This document shows positions 29,313 through 38,477 of a DNA stretch of 64,000 bases, one piece after another. The DNA is from Amycolatopsis bartoniae (lineage in GTDB: Bacteria; Actinomycetota; Actinomycetes; Mycobacteriales; Pseudonocardiaceae). Position numbers and translations under genes: made by a program. Numbering within the stretch: position 1 is the first letter of the stretch; the number at the start of each line of letters is the position of its first letter. A model generated the notes under the pieces. That model did no database searches. It worked only from the letters and a program-made list of their open reading frames with translations, and was not told the origin of the DNA. The stretch spans positions 1,054,001 to 1,118,000 of the forward strand of contig NZ_JACHWH010000001.1 of the NCBI RefSeq assembly GCF_014191255.1, read 5' to 3'.

Positions 29313-30011
29313 ATGCGAAAGACCGCTGCCGTCCTCGCCACCGCCGCCGTGCTCGCCGGTGCGGGCGTCGCAACCGCCGAAGCCGCCACGCCGTTGATCA
29401 TCGGCGGCACCACCGTCAGCTCGGCGCCGTGGGGCGCGCAGATCTACTGGGACGACGTGTCCAGCTACGGCGGGTTCGAGTGCTCCGGCACGATCATCGC
29501 GTCGCAGTGGGTGCTCACCGCCCAGCACTGCCTCAACAGCCCCGGCATGCACGTGAAGATCGGCAGCGTGACGCTGCAGCAGGGCACGGACGTCGACGTC
29601 GACCGGCAGCTGGCCTCCCCGAACGGCGACATCGCGTTGCTGCACCTGACCCGCGCGGTGAGCACGACGTACATGCAGCTCGCGGACAGCGACCCGGCGA
29701 CCGGTGCCACCAACCAGATCTACGGCTGGGGCCGCACGCAGGGCAGCAACCCGCCGTCCAGCACGCTCAAGACCGCCGACGTCCGCGTCACGGGCACGAG
29801 CTCCGACGCCTACGGCGGCCCGGCGATCGCCAGCCGTGGCGTGACCGGCTCGTCGTGGCACGGCGACTCCGGCGGCCCGGAACTGTCGGGCGGCAAGCAG
29901 GTCGGCGTGTGCTCAACGGGCAGCAACACCGGTTACCAGACCAACGGCACGCAGAACTACGCGAAGGTGTCGGCGAGCCGCTCGTGGATCCGGTCGAACG
30001 CGGGCGTGTGA
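29313..30011 (+). CDS. Secreted S1-family trypsin-like serine protease
   Basis: 232 residues with a Sec signal (AAVLATAAVLAGAGVATAEA) and a very short pro-segment before IIGG. The catalytic triad is intact: His72 (LTAQHC), Asp106 (NGDIALL) and Ser186 (GDSGGP). The absence of a long pro-peptide is like small Streptomyces trypsins. It lies 85 nt after the EccE-like gene; co-expression is possible but it has its own leader. Confidence 0.9.
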   Translation: MRKTAAVLATAAVLAGAGVATAEAATPLIIGGTTVSSAPWGAQIYWDDVSSYGGFECSGTIIASQWVLTAQHCLNSPGMHVKIGSVTLQQGTDVDVDRQLASPNGDIALLHLTRAVSTTYMQLADSDPATGATNQIYGWGRTQGSNPPSSTLKTADVRVTGTSSDAYGGPAIASRGVTGSSWHGDSGGPELSGGKQVGVCSTGSNTGYQTNGTQNYAKVSASRSWIRSNAGV

Positions 30012-30024
30012 GAGATTTGGGGGC

Positions 30025-31098
30025 GTGAGCAAGCGCCCGTACGTCCTGGCCTCGGCCGCGATGTCCCTCGACGGTTACCTCGACGACACGAGCCAGGAGC
30101 GGCTGCTGCTCTCCAGTCCGGAGGACTTCGACCGCGTCGACCAGGTCCGCGCCGGTGCGGACGCGATCCTGGTCGGCGCGGGCACCATCCGGGCCGACAA
30201 CCCCCGGCTGCTGTCGCGGTCCGGGCCCGATCCCGTCAAGGTCACGCTCACGACCAGCGGGAAGCTGGACCCGGGCGCGAAGTTCTTCACCACCGGGGAC
30301 GTCGCGAAGCTCGTGTACGCGGCGTCTCCGGCGGTCCCGGCATTACGCGCCCAGCTCGGCGACGTCGCGACGGTCGTGGACGCGAGCGAACCGCTCGACG
30401 TGCACCGGCTGCTGGCCGACCTGGCCGACCGCGGCATCGGGCGGCTGATGGTGGAGGGCGGCAGTGCCGTCCACACCCTGTTCCTGACCGAAGACGTCGT
30501 CGACGAGCTGCACCTGGTCGTCGCGCCGTTCTTCGTCGGCCAGCGGGAAGCGCCCCGGTTCGTGGGCGCGGGGCGCTTCCCGCAGGGCCGGATGCTGCTC
30601 GTGGAGACGCGGCAGCTGGGTGATGTCGTGCTGCTGCGGTACCTGACGGGCCAGGCGGCACGCGACCACAGGCGGCTGCGGGAGGCGGCCGAACTCGCGG
30701 AGCAGTGCCCGCCGTCCGCGACGTTCCGGGTGGGTGCGGTGATCACGGACGCGTCGGACCGCGTGCTGGCCACGGGCTTTTCCGGCGAGACGGACCCGCA
30801 CGACCACGCGGAGGAGGCGGCGCTGGCGAAGCTGGGCCCGGAGGCGCCGCTCGCGGAGGCCACCATCTACAGCTCGCTGGAGCCGTGCAGCGCGAGGGCG
30901 TCCCGGCCGGTCACGTGCACGCAGCACATCCTCGACGCGGGCATCCCGAGGATCGTCTTCGCGTGGCGCGAACCGGCGGTGTTCGTCGACGCGCAGGGCG
31001 CGGAGCTGCTCCGCGCCGCGGGCCGCGAGGTGATCGAGATCCCGGAGCTGGCACCCTTGGTCCAGCAGGCGAACACCCACCTGCCAGGGGTGGGTTAG
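30025..31098 (+). CDS. RibD-like bifunctional protein with reductase domain first, deaminase domain second
   Basis: 357 residues. Residues about 5-212 form a RibD C-terminal/DHFR-like reductase (AAMSLDGYLDD, ADAILVGAGTIRADNPRLL, RLMVEGGSAVHTLFL). Residues about 220-350 form a cytidine-deaminase-fold zinc domain with HAEEAAL and EPCSARASRPVTC. In ordinary RibD the deaminase precedes the reductase, so the order is reversed. The expected chemistry is deamination and reduction of the pyrimidine riboflavin precursor, but a role in a different pathway is equally possible. No rib genes are nearby. GTG start. Confidence 0.85.
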   Translation: MSKRPYVLASAAMSLDGYLDDTSQERLLLSSPEDFDRVDQVRAGADAILVGAGTIRADNPRLLSRSGPDPVKVTLTTSGKLDPGAKFFTTGDVAKLVYAASPAVPALRAQLGDVATVVDASEPLDVHRLLADLADRGIGRLMVEGGSAVHTLFLTEDVVDELHLVVAPFFVGQREAPRFVGAGRFPQGRMLLVETRQLGDVVLLRYLTGQAARDHRRLREAAELAEQCPPSATFRVGAVITDASDRVLATGFSGETDPHDHAEEAALAKLGPEAPLAEATIYSSLEPCSARASRPVTCTQHILDAGIPRIVFAWREPAVFVDAQGAELLRAAGREVIEIPELAPLVQQANTHLPGVG

Positions 31099-31185
31099 GT
31101 CTGCGCGGCTGCGGGGCCCGCCACCTCCTGCGCGCCGGACGCGTGGTCACCTCATCAGGCGGGCACCCCGAGCCGCGCCATCCCG

Positions 31186-31430
31186 CAGCCGCCTAGCGCG
31201 GCACCCACATCGTCACCCTCGTGCCGCGACTCCGGCCGGCCCCAAGCACGGCCCGCCAAGCATGGCCACCCGTGCCCCGTCCCCGCCGCCGGTCAGCGCG
31301 GTACCCGCCTCGCCACCCGGGGTGCCGCGACTCCGGCCGGAACTCCACCCCCCGCCATCCCGCAGCCGGTCAGCGCGGCACCCACATCGTCACCCTCGTG
31401 CCGCGCCCGGGGCGGGACTCCACCCGGCAC
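31186..31430. repeat. Three imperfect copies of the sensor-kinase gene 3' end
   Basis: The true 3' end of the kinase gene (31370-31430) is echoed at about 31190-31245 (nearly identical, with its own stop in the same register, encoding RGTRVTMWVPR) and more loosely at about 31291-31345. Each copy carries the stop codon and about 15 preceding codons. They fill most of the 271-nt gap after the RibD-like gene. See findings. Confidence 0.8.
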
Positions 31431-32680
31431 CAGCCGCCGACCTCGGACAGCCTCGCCTTCATCGACTCGCTCATCCCGAAGCCCGCCGGGCGGGCGTCGG
31501 CGTCGTAGCCGACTCCGTGGTCGCGCGTGACCACGACGACCCCGCCGTCGCGCTCCTCCATCCGCACCACGACCTCGCGCGTGCCCGCGTGCTTCATCGT
31601 GTTGCGCAGCGCCTCCCGCGCCGCGTCGCGGACCGCGATCCGGCGGGCCTCCGACAGCTGGTCGTCGCCGATGTCGGAGATCGCCAGCTCCGCCCGCAGC
31701 CCCTCGCGCGCCATCTCCGTCGCCAGCGTGGCCAGCTCGGCGGCCAGCCCGTCCGGCGCACCCGTCGAGTTCAGCATCCGCCGCAGCTCGGTGGCCTGCA
31801 CGCGCGCCGCCTCCCGGACCCGCGCCAGCTCCGTCGCACCGCCGTCCGCCAGTGCGATCGCCTCCAGCGTCTGCAACACGGTGTCATGCAGCGTCCGCTC
31901 CGTGCGGGCCCGCTCCGCGTCCTGCCCCAGCCGCATCCCGATCGCCAGCGCCAGCCGCGTCGCCAGCCCGAGCAGCACCAGCGAACCCACCGCCGTCGCC
32001 ACCGCCACCAGCAGCATCCCCGCGACCCCGGCGAGGCTCGCCAGCGCCGGCCGCCCGCCGCCGGGCCCGAGCCACAGCAACACGCCCTGCAGCCCGATGC
32101 CCAGCACCGCCAGCCCGAGCCCCGCGAACAGCCCGCGGCACATCGTCCACAACGCGACCGTGCTGGTCAGGTAGATGAACGGCAGCCACCCGCCCGGCCA
32201 GAACAGCTCGGCGGGCGCCGTCGCCCCGCACCACAGGCTGGCGCCGACGGCGAGCGCGACGTCCGTCCACAGCAGCGCCCACGTCCACCGCCCGCGCCGG
32301 TCCGGTACCCGCAGCACCCACCCCGCGCTGGCCGCCGTGAAGACGGTGCCGAACCACGCCACCACGGTCTGCTGCCACGTCGGGCCGAAGCCGAGGACGA
32401 GCCAGAGCCACACCGCCGGCAGCCCGACGATCCGGAACGTCATCGGCAGCAACACGGCGTACCGCGTCGCGCGGATCATCAGCGGGTCGGCCGGCGGCTC
32501 CACCTCGCTCGCCGCCATCGCCCCCATCCGGCGCACGGCCGCGACCGGAGCAGGGTCGTCGACCTCGGAGGGCAGCTCACGCGGCGTGGACGCGAGCACG
32601 GGCGCGCCACGCCGGAGCAGGGCGAGCAGGAAGTTCGGACCGCGGGTCAAGTTTCGTACTCTTTCTCCCCCCTCGTGCAC
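31370..32680 (-). CDS. NarX/DesK-type sensor histidine kinase
   Basis: Up to 436 residues. About six membrane helices lie between residues 72 and 250, followed by a HisKA_3 dimerisation box (TERTLHDTVLQTLEAIAL, phosphoacceptor His) and an ATPase domain with EALRNTMKHAG (N box), DHGVGYD (G1) and GFGMSESMKARL (G2). No periplasmic sensor domain is seen, so the signal is likely sensed in the membrane. The start is uncertain: GTG at 32680 lies 10 nt after nadC, and a TTG at 32650 is an alternative. It may be the partner of the orphan regulator at 27440-28060. Confidence 0.9.
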   Translation of the reverse strand: MHEGGERVRNLTRGPNFLLALLRRGAPVLASTPRELPSEVDDPAPVAAVRRMGAMAASEVEPPADPLMIRATRYAVLLPMTFRIVGLPAVWLWLVLGFGPTWQQTVVAWFGTVFTAASAGWVLRVPDRRGRWTWALLWTDVALAVGASLWCGATAPAELFWPGGWLPFIYLTSTVALWTMCRGLFAGLGLAVLGIGLQGVLLWLGPGGGRPALASLAGVAGMLLVAVATAVGSLVLLGLATRLALAIGMRLGQDAERARTERTLHDTVLQTLEAIALADGGATELARVREAARVQATELRRMLNSTGAPDGLAAELATLATEMAREGLRAELAISDIGDDQLSEARRIAVRDAAREALRNTMKHAGTREVVVRMEERDGGVVVVTRDHGVGYDADARPAGFGMSESMKARLSEVGGWCRVESRPGRGTRVTMWVPR

Positions 32681-32689
32681 CTTAACCCG

Positions 32690-33541
32690 TCAGTGCAAGT
32701 CCAGCCCGAGGTCCAGCGCCGGAGAGGAGTGCGTGAGCCCGCCGACCGCGAGGAAGTCCACGCCGGACTCGGCGTACTCGCGGGCGTTGTGCAGCTTCAG
32801 CCCGCCGGACGCCTCCAGCCGCGTCTTCGGCGACAGCTCGTCGCGCGCCCGCACCGCCCGCGCGCAGTCCTCCGGCGTGAAGTTGTCGAGCAGCACCTCG
32901 TCCGCCCCGGCCGCCAGCGCCTCGGCGAGCTGGTCGAGCGTGTCCACCTCGACCTCGCACGGCAGCCCGGCCGCGTGCTCGCGGGCCGCAGCCAAGGCCG
33001 CCGTGACCGAACCGGCCGCGACCACGTGGTTGTCCTTGATCAGCACCGCGTCGCCGAGCCCCATCCGGTGGTTCACCCCGCCGCCGCAGCGCACGGCGTA
33101 CTTCTGCAGCAGCCGCAGGCCCGGCAAAGTCTTGCGGGAGTCCCGGATCCGGCAGCCCGTACCGTCCACAGCGGACACCCACGCCGCTGTCGCCGTGGCC
33201 ACGCCGGACAGGTGGCACAACAGGTTCAGCGCCGTCCGTTCGGCCGTGAGCAGCCCGCGGACGGAACCACGCAGCACCAGCGCCGGCTCCCCGGCGACCA
33301 GCTTGCTGCCGTCCTCCAGCGCGGACAGCACCTCGTAGCCGTCGCCGAGGACCTGGTCGAACACCGCCAGCGCCGCCGGGAGCCCGGCGAGAGTGCCGTT
33401 CACCCGCGGCGTCACCTCCGCACGCGCGGTCGCGCTCTCGGGCACGGTGGCGTTCGTCGTCGCGTCCGGGCCGTACCGCAGGTCCTCGGCGAGCGCGAGC
33501 TCCACCACGCGCCGGACGTCCTGCAGGTCGAGGTCGGTCAT
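32690..33541 (-). CDS. nadC: Nicotinate-nucleotide pyrophosphorylase (quinolinate phosphoribosyltransferase)
   Basis: 283 residues. Converts quinolinate and PRPP to nicotinate mononucleotide. It carries TAERTALNLLCHLSGVAT, IRDSRKTLPGLRLLQKYAVR, GGGVNHRMGLGDAVLIKDNH, EVEVDTLDQ and LEASGGL. The ATG overlaps the nadB stop by 4 nt; longer upstream frames are the nadB gene. It is the last of nadA-nadB-nadC, the complete de novo branch from aspartate to NaMN. Confidence 0.97.
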   Translation of the reverse strand: MTDLDLQDVRRVVELALAEDLRYGPDATTNATVPESATARAEVTPRVNGTLAGLPAALAVFDQVLGDGYEVLSALEDGSKLVAGEPALVLRGSVRGLLTAERTALNLLCHLSGVATATAAWVSAVDGTGCRIRDSRKTLPGLRLLQKYAVRCGGGVNHRMGLGDAVLIKDNHVVAAGSVTAALAAAREHAAGLPCEVEVDTLDQLAEALAAGADEVLLDNFTPEDCARAVRARDELSPKTRLEASGGLKLHNAREYAESGVDFLAVGGLTHSSPALDLGLDLH

Positions 33542-35181
33542 GCCACTCCCATCGCCGGAACCGGATCGGCCAGCACCGGCTGCCCCGACGGGCTGAGCCG
33601 GATGAGCTGGCTGCGCTGCCACAGCTCGTCGTCGCGCTCGGGAAAGTCGGCGCGGACGTGGCAGCCGCGCGACTCGGTGCGCCGCTCGGCCGCGGCGACC
33701 AGCGCCTGCGCCACCAGGGTGAGCGCGGCGTCCTCCACGTCCCGGTGTGTCCGCAGTGGACGGTCTTCTGTGGACAGATCGAGCACCGAGCCGACCACGG
33801 CGAGACCTTCGGCGTCCCGACCGATCGCGGCGTACCGGCTCATCACGCGCTGCAGGGCGTCCCGGTCGGCGACCGGCACCGCGCCCGGGCGCGGCTCCCG
33901 GCCCTGCCGCGGATCGGCCAGCAACCCGGCCGCGAGGTCCGCGGCGACGGCCTCGGCCGTGCCCGCCCCCGTGACCAGCCCTTCGAGCAGGCTGTTCGAG
34001 GCGAGCCGGTTGGCGCCGTGCAGTCCCGTCCTGGCGACCTCACCCGCGGCGTACAGACCCGTCACGCCGGTGCGCCCGTCCGTGCCCGCGACGACCCCAC
34101 CGCACGCGAAGTGCGCGGCCGGCGTCACCGGGATCGGGTCCCGCGCCGGGTCGACGCCGATCGCCCGGCACGCCGCGAAGACCGTCGGAAACCGCGTGGC
34201 GAAGCCGGAAACCCCGGTGGCGTCGAGGAAAACGTGGTCGTCGATGCCGCCCGGCGCCTGCCCCATGCGGCGCGTGATGGCCGCCGAGACGACGTCGCGC
34301 GGAGCGAGGTCGCCCAGCGGGTGCACGCCCCGCATCACGGACTTCCCCGCGCCGTCGACGAGCACCGCCCCCTCGCCGCGCACGGCTTCCGTGACCAGCG
34401 GGCAGCGGCCGCGCGCGCCCGGCGTGTACAGCACGGTGGGGTGGAACTGCACGAACTCCAGGTCCGCCGCCTGCGCTCCCGCCCGCAACGCGAGCGCGAG
34501 CCCGTCACCGGTGGCGATCTCCGGGTTCGACGTGGCCTGGTAAAGCTGGCCCAGACCACCGGTGGCGAGCAGCACGGCCGGGGCGCGCAACACGCCGGGC
34601 ACGCCGTCGGGGTCGAGCACCGTGACCCCCGCGACCGCGCCCAGCGGCGTGAGCAGCGCGTCGACGGCGATGTGCCGCTCCAGCACCGGAAGCCGCCGAC
34701 CGGTGGCCTCGGCGACGAGCGTGCGCTCCACTTCGGCGCCCGTCGCGTCCCCGCCGGCGTGGATGACGCGGAACGCGCTGTGGCCGCCTTCGCGCGTCCG
34801 GGCGAGCAGCCCGGCTGCTCCCGGGTCGAACCGCGCGCCGGCCTGGCGCAACCACGAAACCGCACCCGGCCCGGCGTGCAGGATCGACCGCACCGCGTCC
34901 GGCTCGCACAGGCCCGCGCCCGCGACCAGCGTGTCCTCGACGTGCCGCCCGACCGAGTCACCCTCGTCGTGCTGGTCCTCCAGCACCACCGCGACGCCGC
35001 CCTGCGCCCAGCGCGTGTTGCCGTCCTCGACCGCGGCCTTGGTGACCACGAGCACGCGCAGCCCGAGCTCCTGGGCGCGCAGCGCGGCGGTCAGCCCGGC
35101 CACTCCGCTGCCCAGGACCACGAGATCCGCTCTCGCCTCCCACACCGCGGTTTTCGACTGAAAGTCGCTAACCGGGCGCAT
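33538..35181 (-). CDS. nadB: L-aspartate oxidase
   Basis: 547-residue flavoenzyme making iminoaspartate for NadA. N-terminal FAD site VLGSGVAGLTAALRAQELGL, NTRWAQGGVAVV, the active-site region TPAAHFACGGVVAGTDGRTG and the GLHGANRLASNSLLEGLV segment are all present. The ATG at 35181 shares one base with the nadA stop (TGATG); a GTG 3 nt upstream is an alternative. Two variant palindromes (GCAGTGGAC, CTGTGGAC) occur close together near 33755-33775. Confidence 0.97.
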   Translation of the reverse strand: MRPVSDFQSKTAVWEARADLVVLGSGVAGLTAALRAQELGLRVLVVTKAAVEDGNTRWAQGGVAVVLEDQHDEGDSVGRHVEDTLVAGAGLCEPDAVRSILHAGPGAVSWLRQAGARFDPGAAGLLARTREGGHSAFRVIHAGGDATGAEVERTLVAEATGRRLPVLERHIAVDALLTPLGAVAGVTVLDPDGVPGVLRAPAVLLATGGLGQLYQATSNPEIATGDGLALALRAGAQAADLEFVQFHPTVLYTPGARGRCPLVTEAVRGEGAVLVDGAGKSVMRGVHPLGDLAPRDVVSAAITRRMGQAPGGIDDHVFLDATGVSGFATRFPTVFAACRAIGVDPARDPIPVTPAAHFACGGVVAGTDGRTGVTGLYAAGEVARTGLHGANRLASNSLLEGLVTGAGTAEAVAADLAAGLLADPRQGREPRPGAVPVADRDALQRVMSRYAAIGRDAEGLAVVGSVLDLSTEDRPLRTHRDVEDAALTLVAQALVAAAERRTESRGCHVRADFPERDDELWQRSQLIRLSPSGQPVLADPVPAMGVA

Positions 35182-36188
35182 CACTCACCGCCGCCGGGCT
35201 GGCCGATCTCGATCATCCGCTGCACCGAAGCCCGCGCACGGGCCGCGGTCTCGAGGTCGACGTGCACCTCGTCGACGCCTTCACGCAGCGACCGGAGCAG
35301 GGCCGCGGGGGTGATCATCTTCATGTACCGGCACGACGCACGCTCGTTCACCGCGCGGAAGTCGATCTCCGGCGCGGCCTTGCGCAGCTGGTGCAGCATG
35401 CCGATCTCGGTGGCCACCAGCACGGTCTTGGCCTTGGTGTCGCGCGCCGCGTGCACCATGTCTCCGGTGGACAGGATCTTGACCTTCTCGCGCGGCACGG
35501 TGCCCTCGCCCGCGAGGTAGAGCGCCGAGGTGGCGCAGCCGCACTCGGGGTGGATGAACAGGTCGGCGTCCGGGTTGGCGGCCGCGCGCTCGGCCAGCTC
35601 GGGCCCGTTGATCCCGGCGTGCACGTGGCATTCGCCCGCCCACACGTGGATGTTGTCGCGGCCGGTCTCGCGCTTGACGTGCGCGCCGAGGAACTGGTCG
35701 GGGCAGAACAGCACCTCGCGGTCCTCGGGGATCGAGGCCACCACGTCCACCGCGTTCGATGACGTGCAGCAGATGTCGGTCTCCGCCTTGACCTCGGCCG
35801 TGGTGTTCACGTACGAGACCACCACCGCGCCGGGGTGCTCGGCCTTCCACGCGCGCAGCTGGGCGCCGGTGATCGAGTCGGCGAGCGAGCAGCCGGCGCG
35901 GGCGTCTGGGATCAGCACCGTCTTCTCCGGCGCCAGGATCTTCGCGGTCTCGGCCATGAAGTGCACGCCGCAGAAGACGATGGTCGACGCGTCACTGGCC
36001 GCCGCGATGCGGGACAGCGCGAGCGAGTCGCCCGTGTGGTCCGCGATGTCCTGGATCGCCGGGGACTGGTAGTTGTGCGCCAGCAGCACCGCGTCGCGCT
36101 GCCGCGCGAGCTCGCGCACCTCCTCCGCCCAGGCCGCGTCCGGCTCGATCCCGGTGTACGGGGTCAGCTCCTGCAGAGTCGAAGTCAT
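35181..36188 (-). CDS. nadA: Quinolinate synthase
   Basis: 335-residue [4Fe-4S] enzyme condensing iminoaspartate with DHAP. Cluster ligands are visible in [18 protein letters not shown] and [24 protein letters not shown] is the first active-site segment. There are two consecutive ATGs; the second (36188) is 6 nt from AGGAGG and is preferred. It is the first gene of the nadABC operon, divergent from the nrtR gene, with an 8-bp-arm palindrome between them. Confidence 0.97.
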   Translation of the reverse strand: MTSTLQELTPYTGIEPDAAWAEEVRELARQRDAVLLAHNYQSPAIQDIADHTGDSLALSRIAAASDASTIVFCGVHFMAETAKILAPEKTVLIPDARAGCSLADSITGAQLRAWKAEHPGAVVVSYVNTTAEVKAETDICCTSSNAVDVVASIPEDREVLFCPDQFLGAHVKRETGRDNIHVWAGECHVHAGINGPELAERAAANPDADLFIHPECGCATSALYLAGEGTVPREKVKILSTGDMVHAARDTKAKTVLVATEIGMLHQLRKAAPEIDFRAVNERASCRYMKMITPAALLRSLREGVDEVHVDLETAARARASVQRMIEIGQPGGGE

Positions 36189-36213
36189 CATGGCCCTCCT
36201 GGACCGGCTTGCG

Positions 36214-36238
36214 GGTTTTCGCCTTACAATCGAAAACC
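36214..36238. promoter_or_regulatory. nrtR box: Candidate NrtR box between nadA and nrtR
   Basis: Perfect inverted repeat GGTTTTCG / CGAAAACC with a 9-nt spacer. The spacer holds TACAAT (36225-36230), the likely -10 of nrtR, and the right arm ends directly before the nrtR GTG. The location between the nadABC operon and its presumed regulator fits NrtR repression of both. Confidence 0.7.
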
Positions 36239-36940
36239 GTGCGAAGCCATATTAACAGCAGCGCCCCCCTGGCACACGAGGTTTTGGCGGCGGTCGTCCA
36301 GGTGCGTTCCGCCACACTGCGGGTGCTGCTGTGGCGCCGCGCCCTCGATCCGCACGTCGGCCGGTGGTCACTGCCGGGTGGCAGGCTGCGTCCCGACGAG
36401 GACGTGGAGACGTCGATCCGGCGTCAGCTCGCGGAGAAGGTGGACGTCCGGCAGCTGCGGCACGTGGAGCAGCTCGCCGTGTTCAGCGCCCCGGACCGGG
36501 TGCCGGGTCCGCGCGTGGTCGCGACGGCGTTCCTCGGGCTGGTGCCGTCCGACGTGGATCCGGAGGTGCCGGAGGACACCCGGTGGCACGAGATCGACGC
36601 GCTGCCGCGGACGGCGTTCGACCACCGCGAGATCATCCTGCGCGCCCGCGACCGGTTGCGCTCCAAGCTGAGCTACACGAACGTCGGATTCGCCTTGGCA
36701 CCAAGGGAGTTCACCATTTCGGCGCTGCGTGAGATCTACTCCGCGGCGTTGGGGTACAAGGTTTCCGCGACGAACCTCCAGCGGGTGCTTTCGCGCCGCG
36801 GGCTGCTGGTGCCGACCGGCCACACGGCACCGCCGGGCCGCAGCGGGGGGCGGCCCGCCGCGCTGTTCTCCTTCGCCGGTGAGGGAATTCAGGTGACGGA
36901 TCCGTTCGCGGTGTTCCGGCCGCCGCCGAGGCGACGATGA
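36239..36940 (+). CDS. nrtR: NrtR-type NAD-biosynthesis repressor (Nudix-related)
   Basis: 233 residues. The N-terminal half is a Nudix fold ([20 protein letters not shown]), the C-terminal half a winged helix ([32 protein letters not shown]). The Nudix box is decayed: the catalytic R-E-x-x-E-E portion reads RQLAEK, so hydrolysis is unlikely and the domain probably senses a nucleotide such as ADP-ribose. NrtR proteins repress NAD synthesis genes; nadABC lies divergently. The GTG is chosen because TACAAT lies 8 nt upstream and family members begin near here. Confidence 0.88.
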   Translation: MRSHINSSAPLAHEVLAAVVQVRSATLRVLLWRRALDPHVGRWSLPGGRLRPDEDVETSIRRQLAEKVDVRQLRHVEQLAVFSAPDRVPGPRVVATAFLGLVPSDVDPEVPEDTRWHEIDALPRTAFDHREIILRARDRLRSKLSYTNVGFALAPREFTISALREIYSAALGYKVSATNLQRVLSRRGLLVPTGHTAPPGRSGGRPAALFSFAGEGIQVTDPFAVFRPPPRRR

Positions 36941-36974
36941 GCAGCGGAGCGGTTTTCGAAGTACCGTGTAGGCC

Positions 36975-37691
36975 GTGACCGATGCGGAACGGCCGGAGAG
37001 CAAGCAGGTGACCGTCCCGCTGTTCCCGTTGCAGACGGTGCTCCTGCCGGGTGCGGCGTTGCCGCTGCACCTGTTCGAACCGCGTTACCGGCAGCTCGCC
37101 GTCGATCTGCTCACGGGTGCGGTGCCGGACAAGCGGTTCGGCGTGGTCGCGATCCAGGCCGGGGGGATGTGCGAGATCGAGCGGCTGGAGCACGTGCAGG
37201 AGGTCGGCTGCACGGCGATCCTGCGGGAGAGCGAGCGCCTGCCGGACGGCCGGTTCGACATCCTCACCACCGGGGAGCGGCGGTTTCGTCTGCTCGACAT
37301 CGAGACCCACCGCGCCCCGTACCTGGTGGGCACAGTGGAATGGCTGGACGACGAGCGCCTGCCGCCCGCCGCGGCCGAAGCGACCGCGAGACTGGCGGGC
37401 GCGGCGCGTGCCGCGCACCGGCGCTACCGGGAGTCGGCGTGGGACCGTGACGCGGTCACCCCTCCGGCGCCGGAAACCCACCCGGCCGACCTGGCGTACC
37501 TCCTGGCCGCGGACTGTCTGTTACCTCTCGCCGACCGCCAGCGCCTGCTGGAGGAACGCCACCCCCTCCGACGGTTGAGCATGGTGTACCGCCTGCTGTC
37601 CCGGGAGGCGGGTTTCCTGGCGGCGCTACACGCCGTGCCCGCGCCGCCCGCGCAGCTCCCCCACCTGATGACCCGCGCGGTGCTGAACTGA
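36975..37691 (+). CDS. LON substrate-binding-domain protein
   Basis: 238 residues matching the N-terminal domain of Lon protease (PLFPLQTVLLPGAALPLHLF, then EPRYRQL, and later GERRFRLLDIE) with no ATPase or protease domain. Such stand-alone proteins are common in actinobacteria; their function is unknown. The GTG is 7 nt after TACCGT, so it is probably leaderless. It lies 34 nt after nrtR. The 153 nt downstream (37692-37844) hold nothing recognised. Confidence 0.88.
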   Translation: MTDAERPESKQVTVPLFPLQTVLLPGAALPLHLFEPRYRQLAVDLLTGAVPDKRFGVVAIQAGGMCEIERLEHVQEVGCTAILRESERLPDGRFDILTTGERRFRLLDIETHRAPYLVGTVEWLDDERLPPAAAEATARLAGAARAAHRRYRESAWDRDAVTPPAPETHPADLAYLLAADCLLPLADRQRLLEERHPLRRLSMVYRLLSREAGFLAALHAVPAPPAQLPHLMTRAVLN

Positions 37692-37844
37692 GGGGTGTCG
37701 TCGCGGCACGCCCCGCCACCGGCGGTGCTCACCAGCAGACGGGCCACGCTCCGCACCCCCCAGGCGAACAGCAGCCACCACGGCCTCACCCAGCAACACG
37801 CCCCCTGAGGCGGCCCCCTACGCGACGGAAGGCACCGCGGGGCC

Positions 37845-38438
37845 TCAGCCCAGCCTGCGGCCGAGGTCGTCGCGGCCGTTCCAGCCTGCCAGCAGGCCGT
37901 AGACCAGCGCCGTGGCCAGGGGTTGCGCCACCAGCACCCACAGCGACTCCAGCTGCGGCGCCTTGACCAGCACGTCCCCGATCTTCGGCGTGCCCGTCAC
38001 GGCGTAGTGCCCGTTAGCGAACGCCACGCCCATCGACGTGCCGAGCCAGCCCGCGAGCAGCCCGCCCAGCACCGCCGCGATCATGATCACTGGGCCGCGG
38101 CGCTCCCGCAGCAGCCACACCACGACGCCGGTGGCGATACCGGCGGCGAACGCGAGCAGCAGGTAGATGCCCAGGTCGTCGAACCGGTGCCAGCTCTCCA
38201 GCTGCAGCGGCACGAGCTGGTTCCCGTCGTACACGCGCACCCGCTCCGGCGGCGCGATCAGCGACCAGAGCCAGCCCAGCGGGATGCCCACCAGCCCGAC
38301 CAGGGACAGCACGCTCACCGCGGGCAGCAGGTCGGCCTTGACGATCACGCGCGGCTGCGGGCGGGGCAGGCTGAACACCAGCCGGGACAGCCCGGGCTCC
38401 TCGGACCTGCCGTCCGCCCCGACCGTTCCCTCAGCCAC
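37845..38438 (-). CDS. DUF2567-type membrane protein
   Basis: 197 residues with four membrane helices (VSVLSLVGLVGIPLGWLWSL; YLLLAFAAGIATGVVVWLL; VIMIAAVLGGLLAGWLG; LESLWVLVAQPLATALVYGL). The arrangement matches DUF2567 proteins that lie near bioB in Pseudonocardiales and mycobacteria. Function unknown. GTG start with GGGGGAG at about 7 nt. It starts 39 nt after bsaP, so co-transcription is likely. Confidence 0.8.
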   Translation of the reverse strand: MAEGTVGADGRSEEPGLSRLVFSLPRPQPRVIVKADLLPAVSVLSLVGLVGIPLGWLWSLIAPPERVRVYDGNQLVPLQLESWHRFDDLGIYLLLAFAAGIATGVVVWLLRERRGPVIMIAAVLGGLLAGWLGTSMGVAFANGHYAVTGTPKIGDVLVKAPQLESLWVLVAQPLATALVYGLLAGWNGRDDLGRRLG

Positions 38439-38477
38439 TGGTGTCTCCCCCTTCGCCGCGCCGCTGGCACGCCGAGA

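Noticed and set aside
31262-34543. Open frame of 1093 codons on the plus strand
   Set aside because: It lies antisense to the kinase, nadC and nadB genes; composition is Arg/His/Pro/Gln-rich nonsense typical of GC-rich shadow frames, with no recognisable domain.
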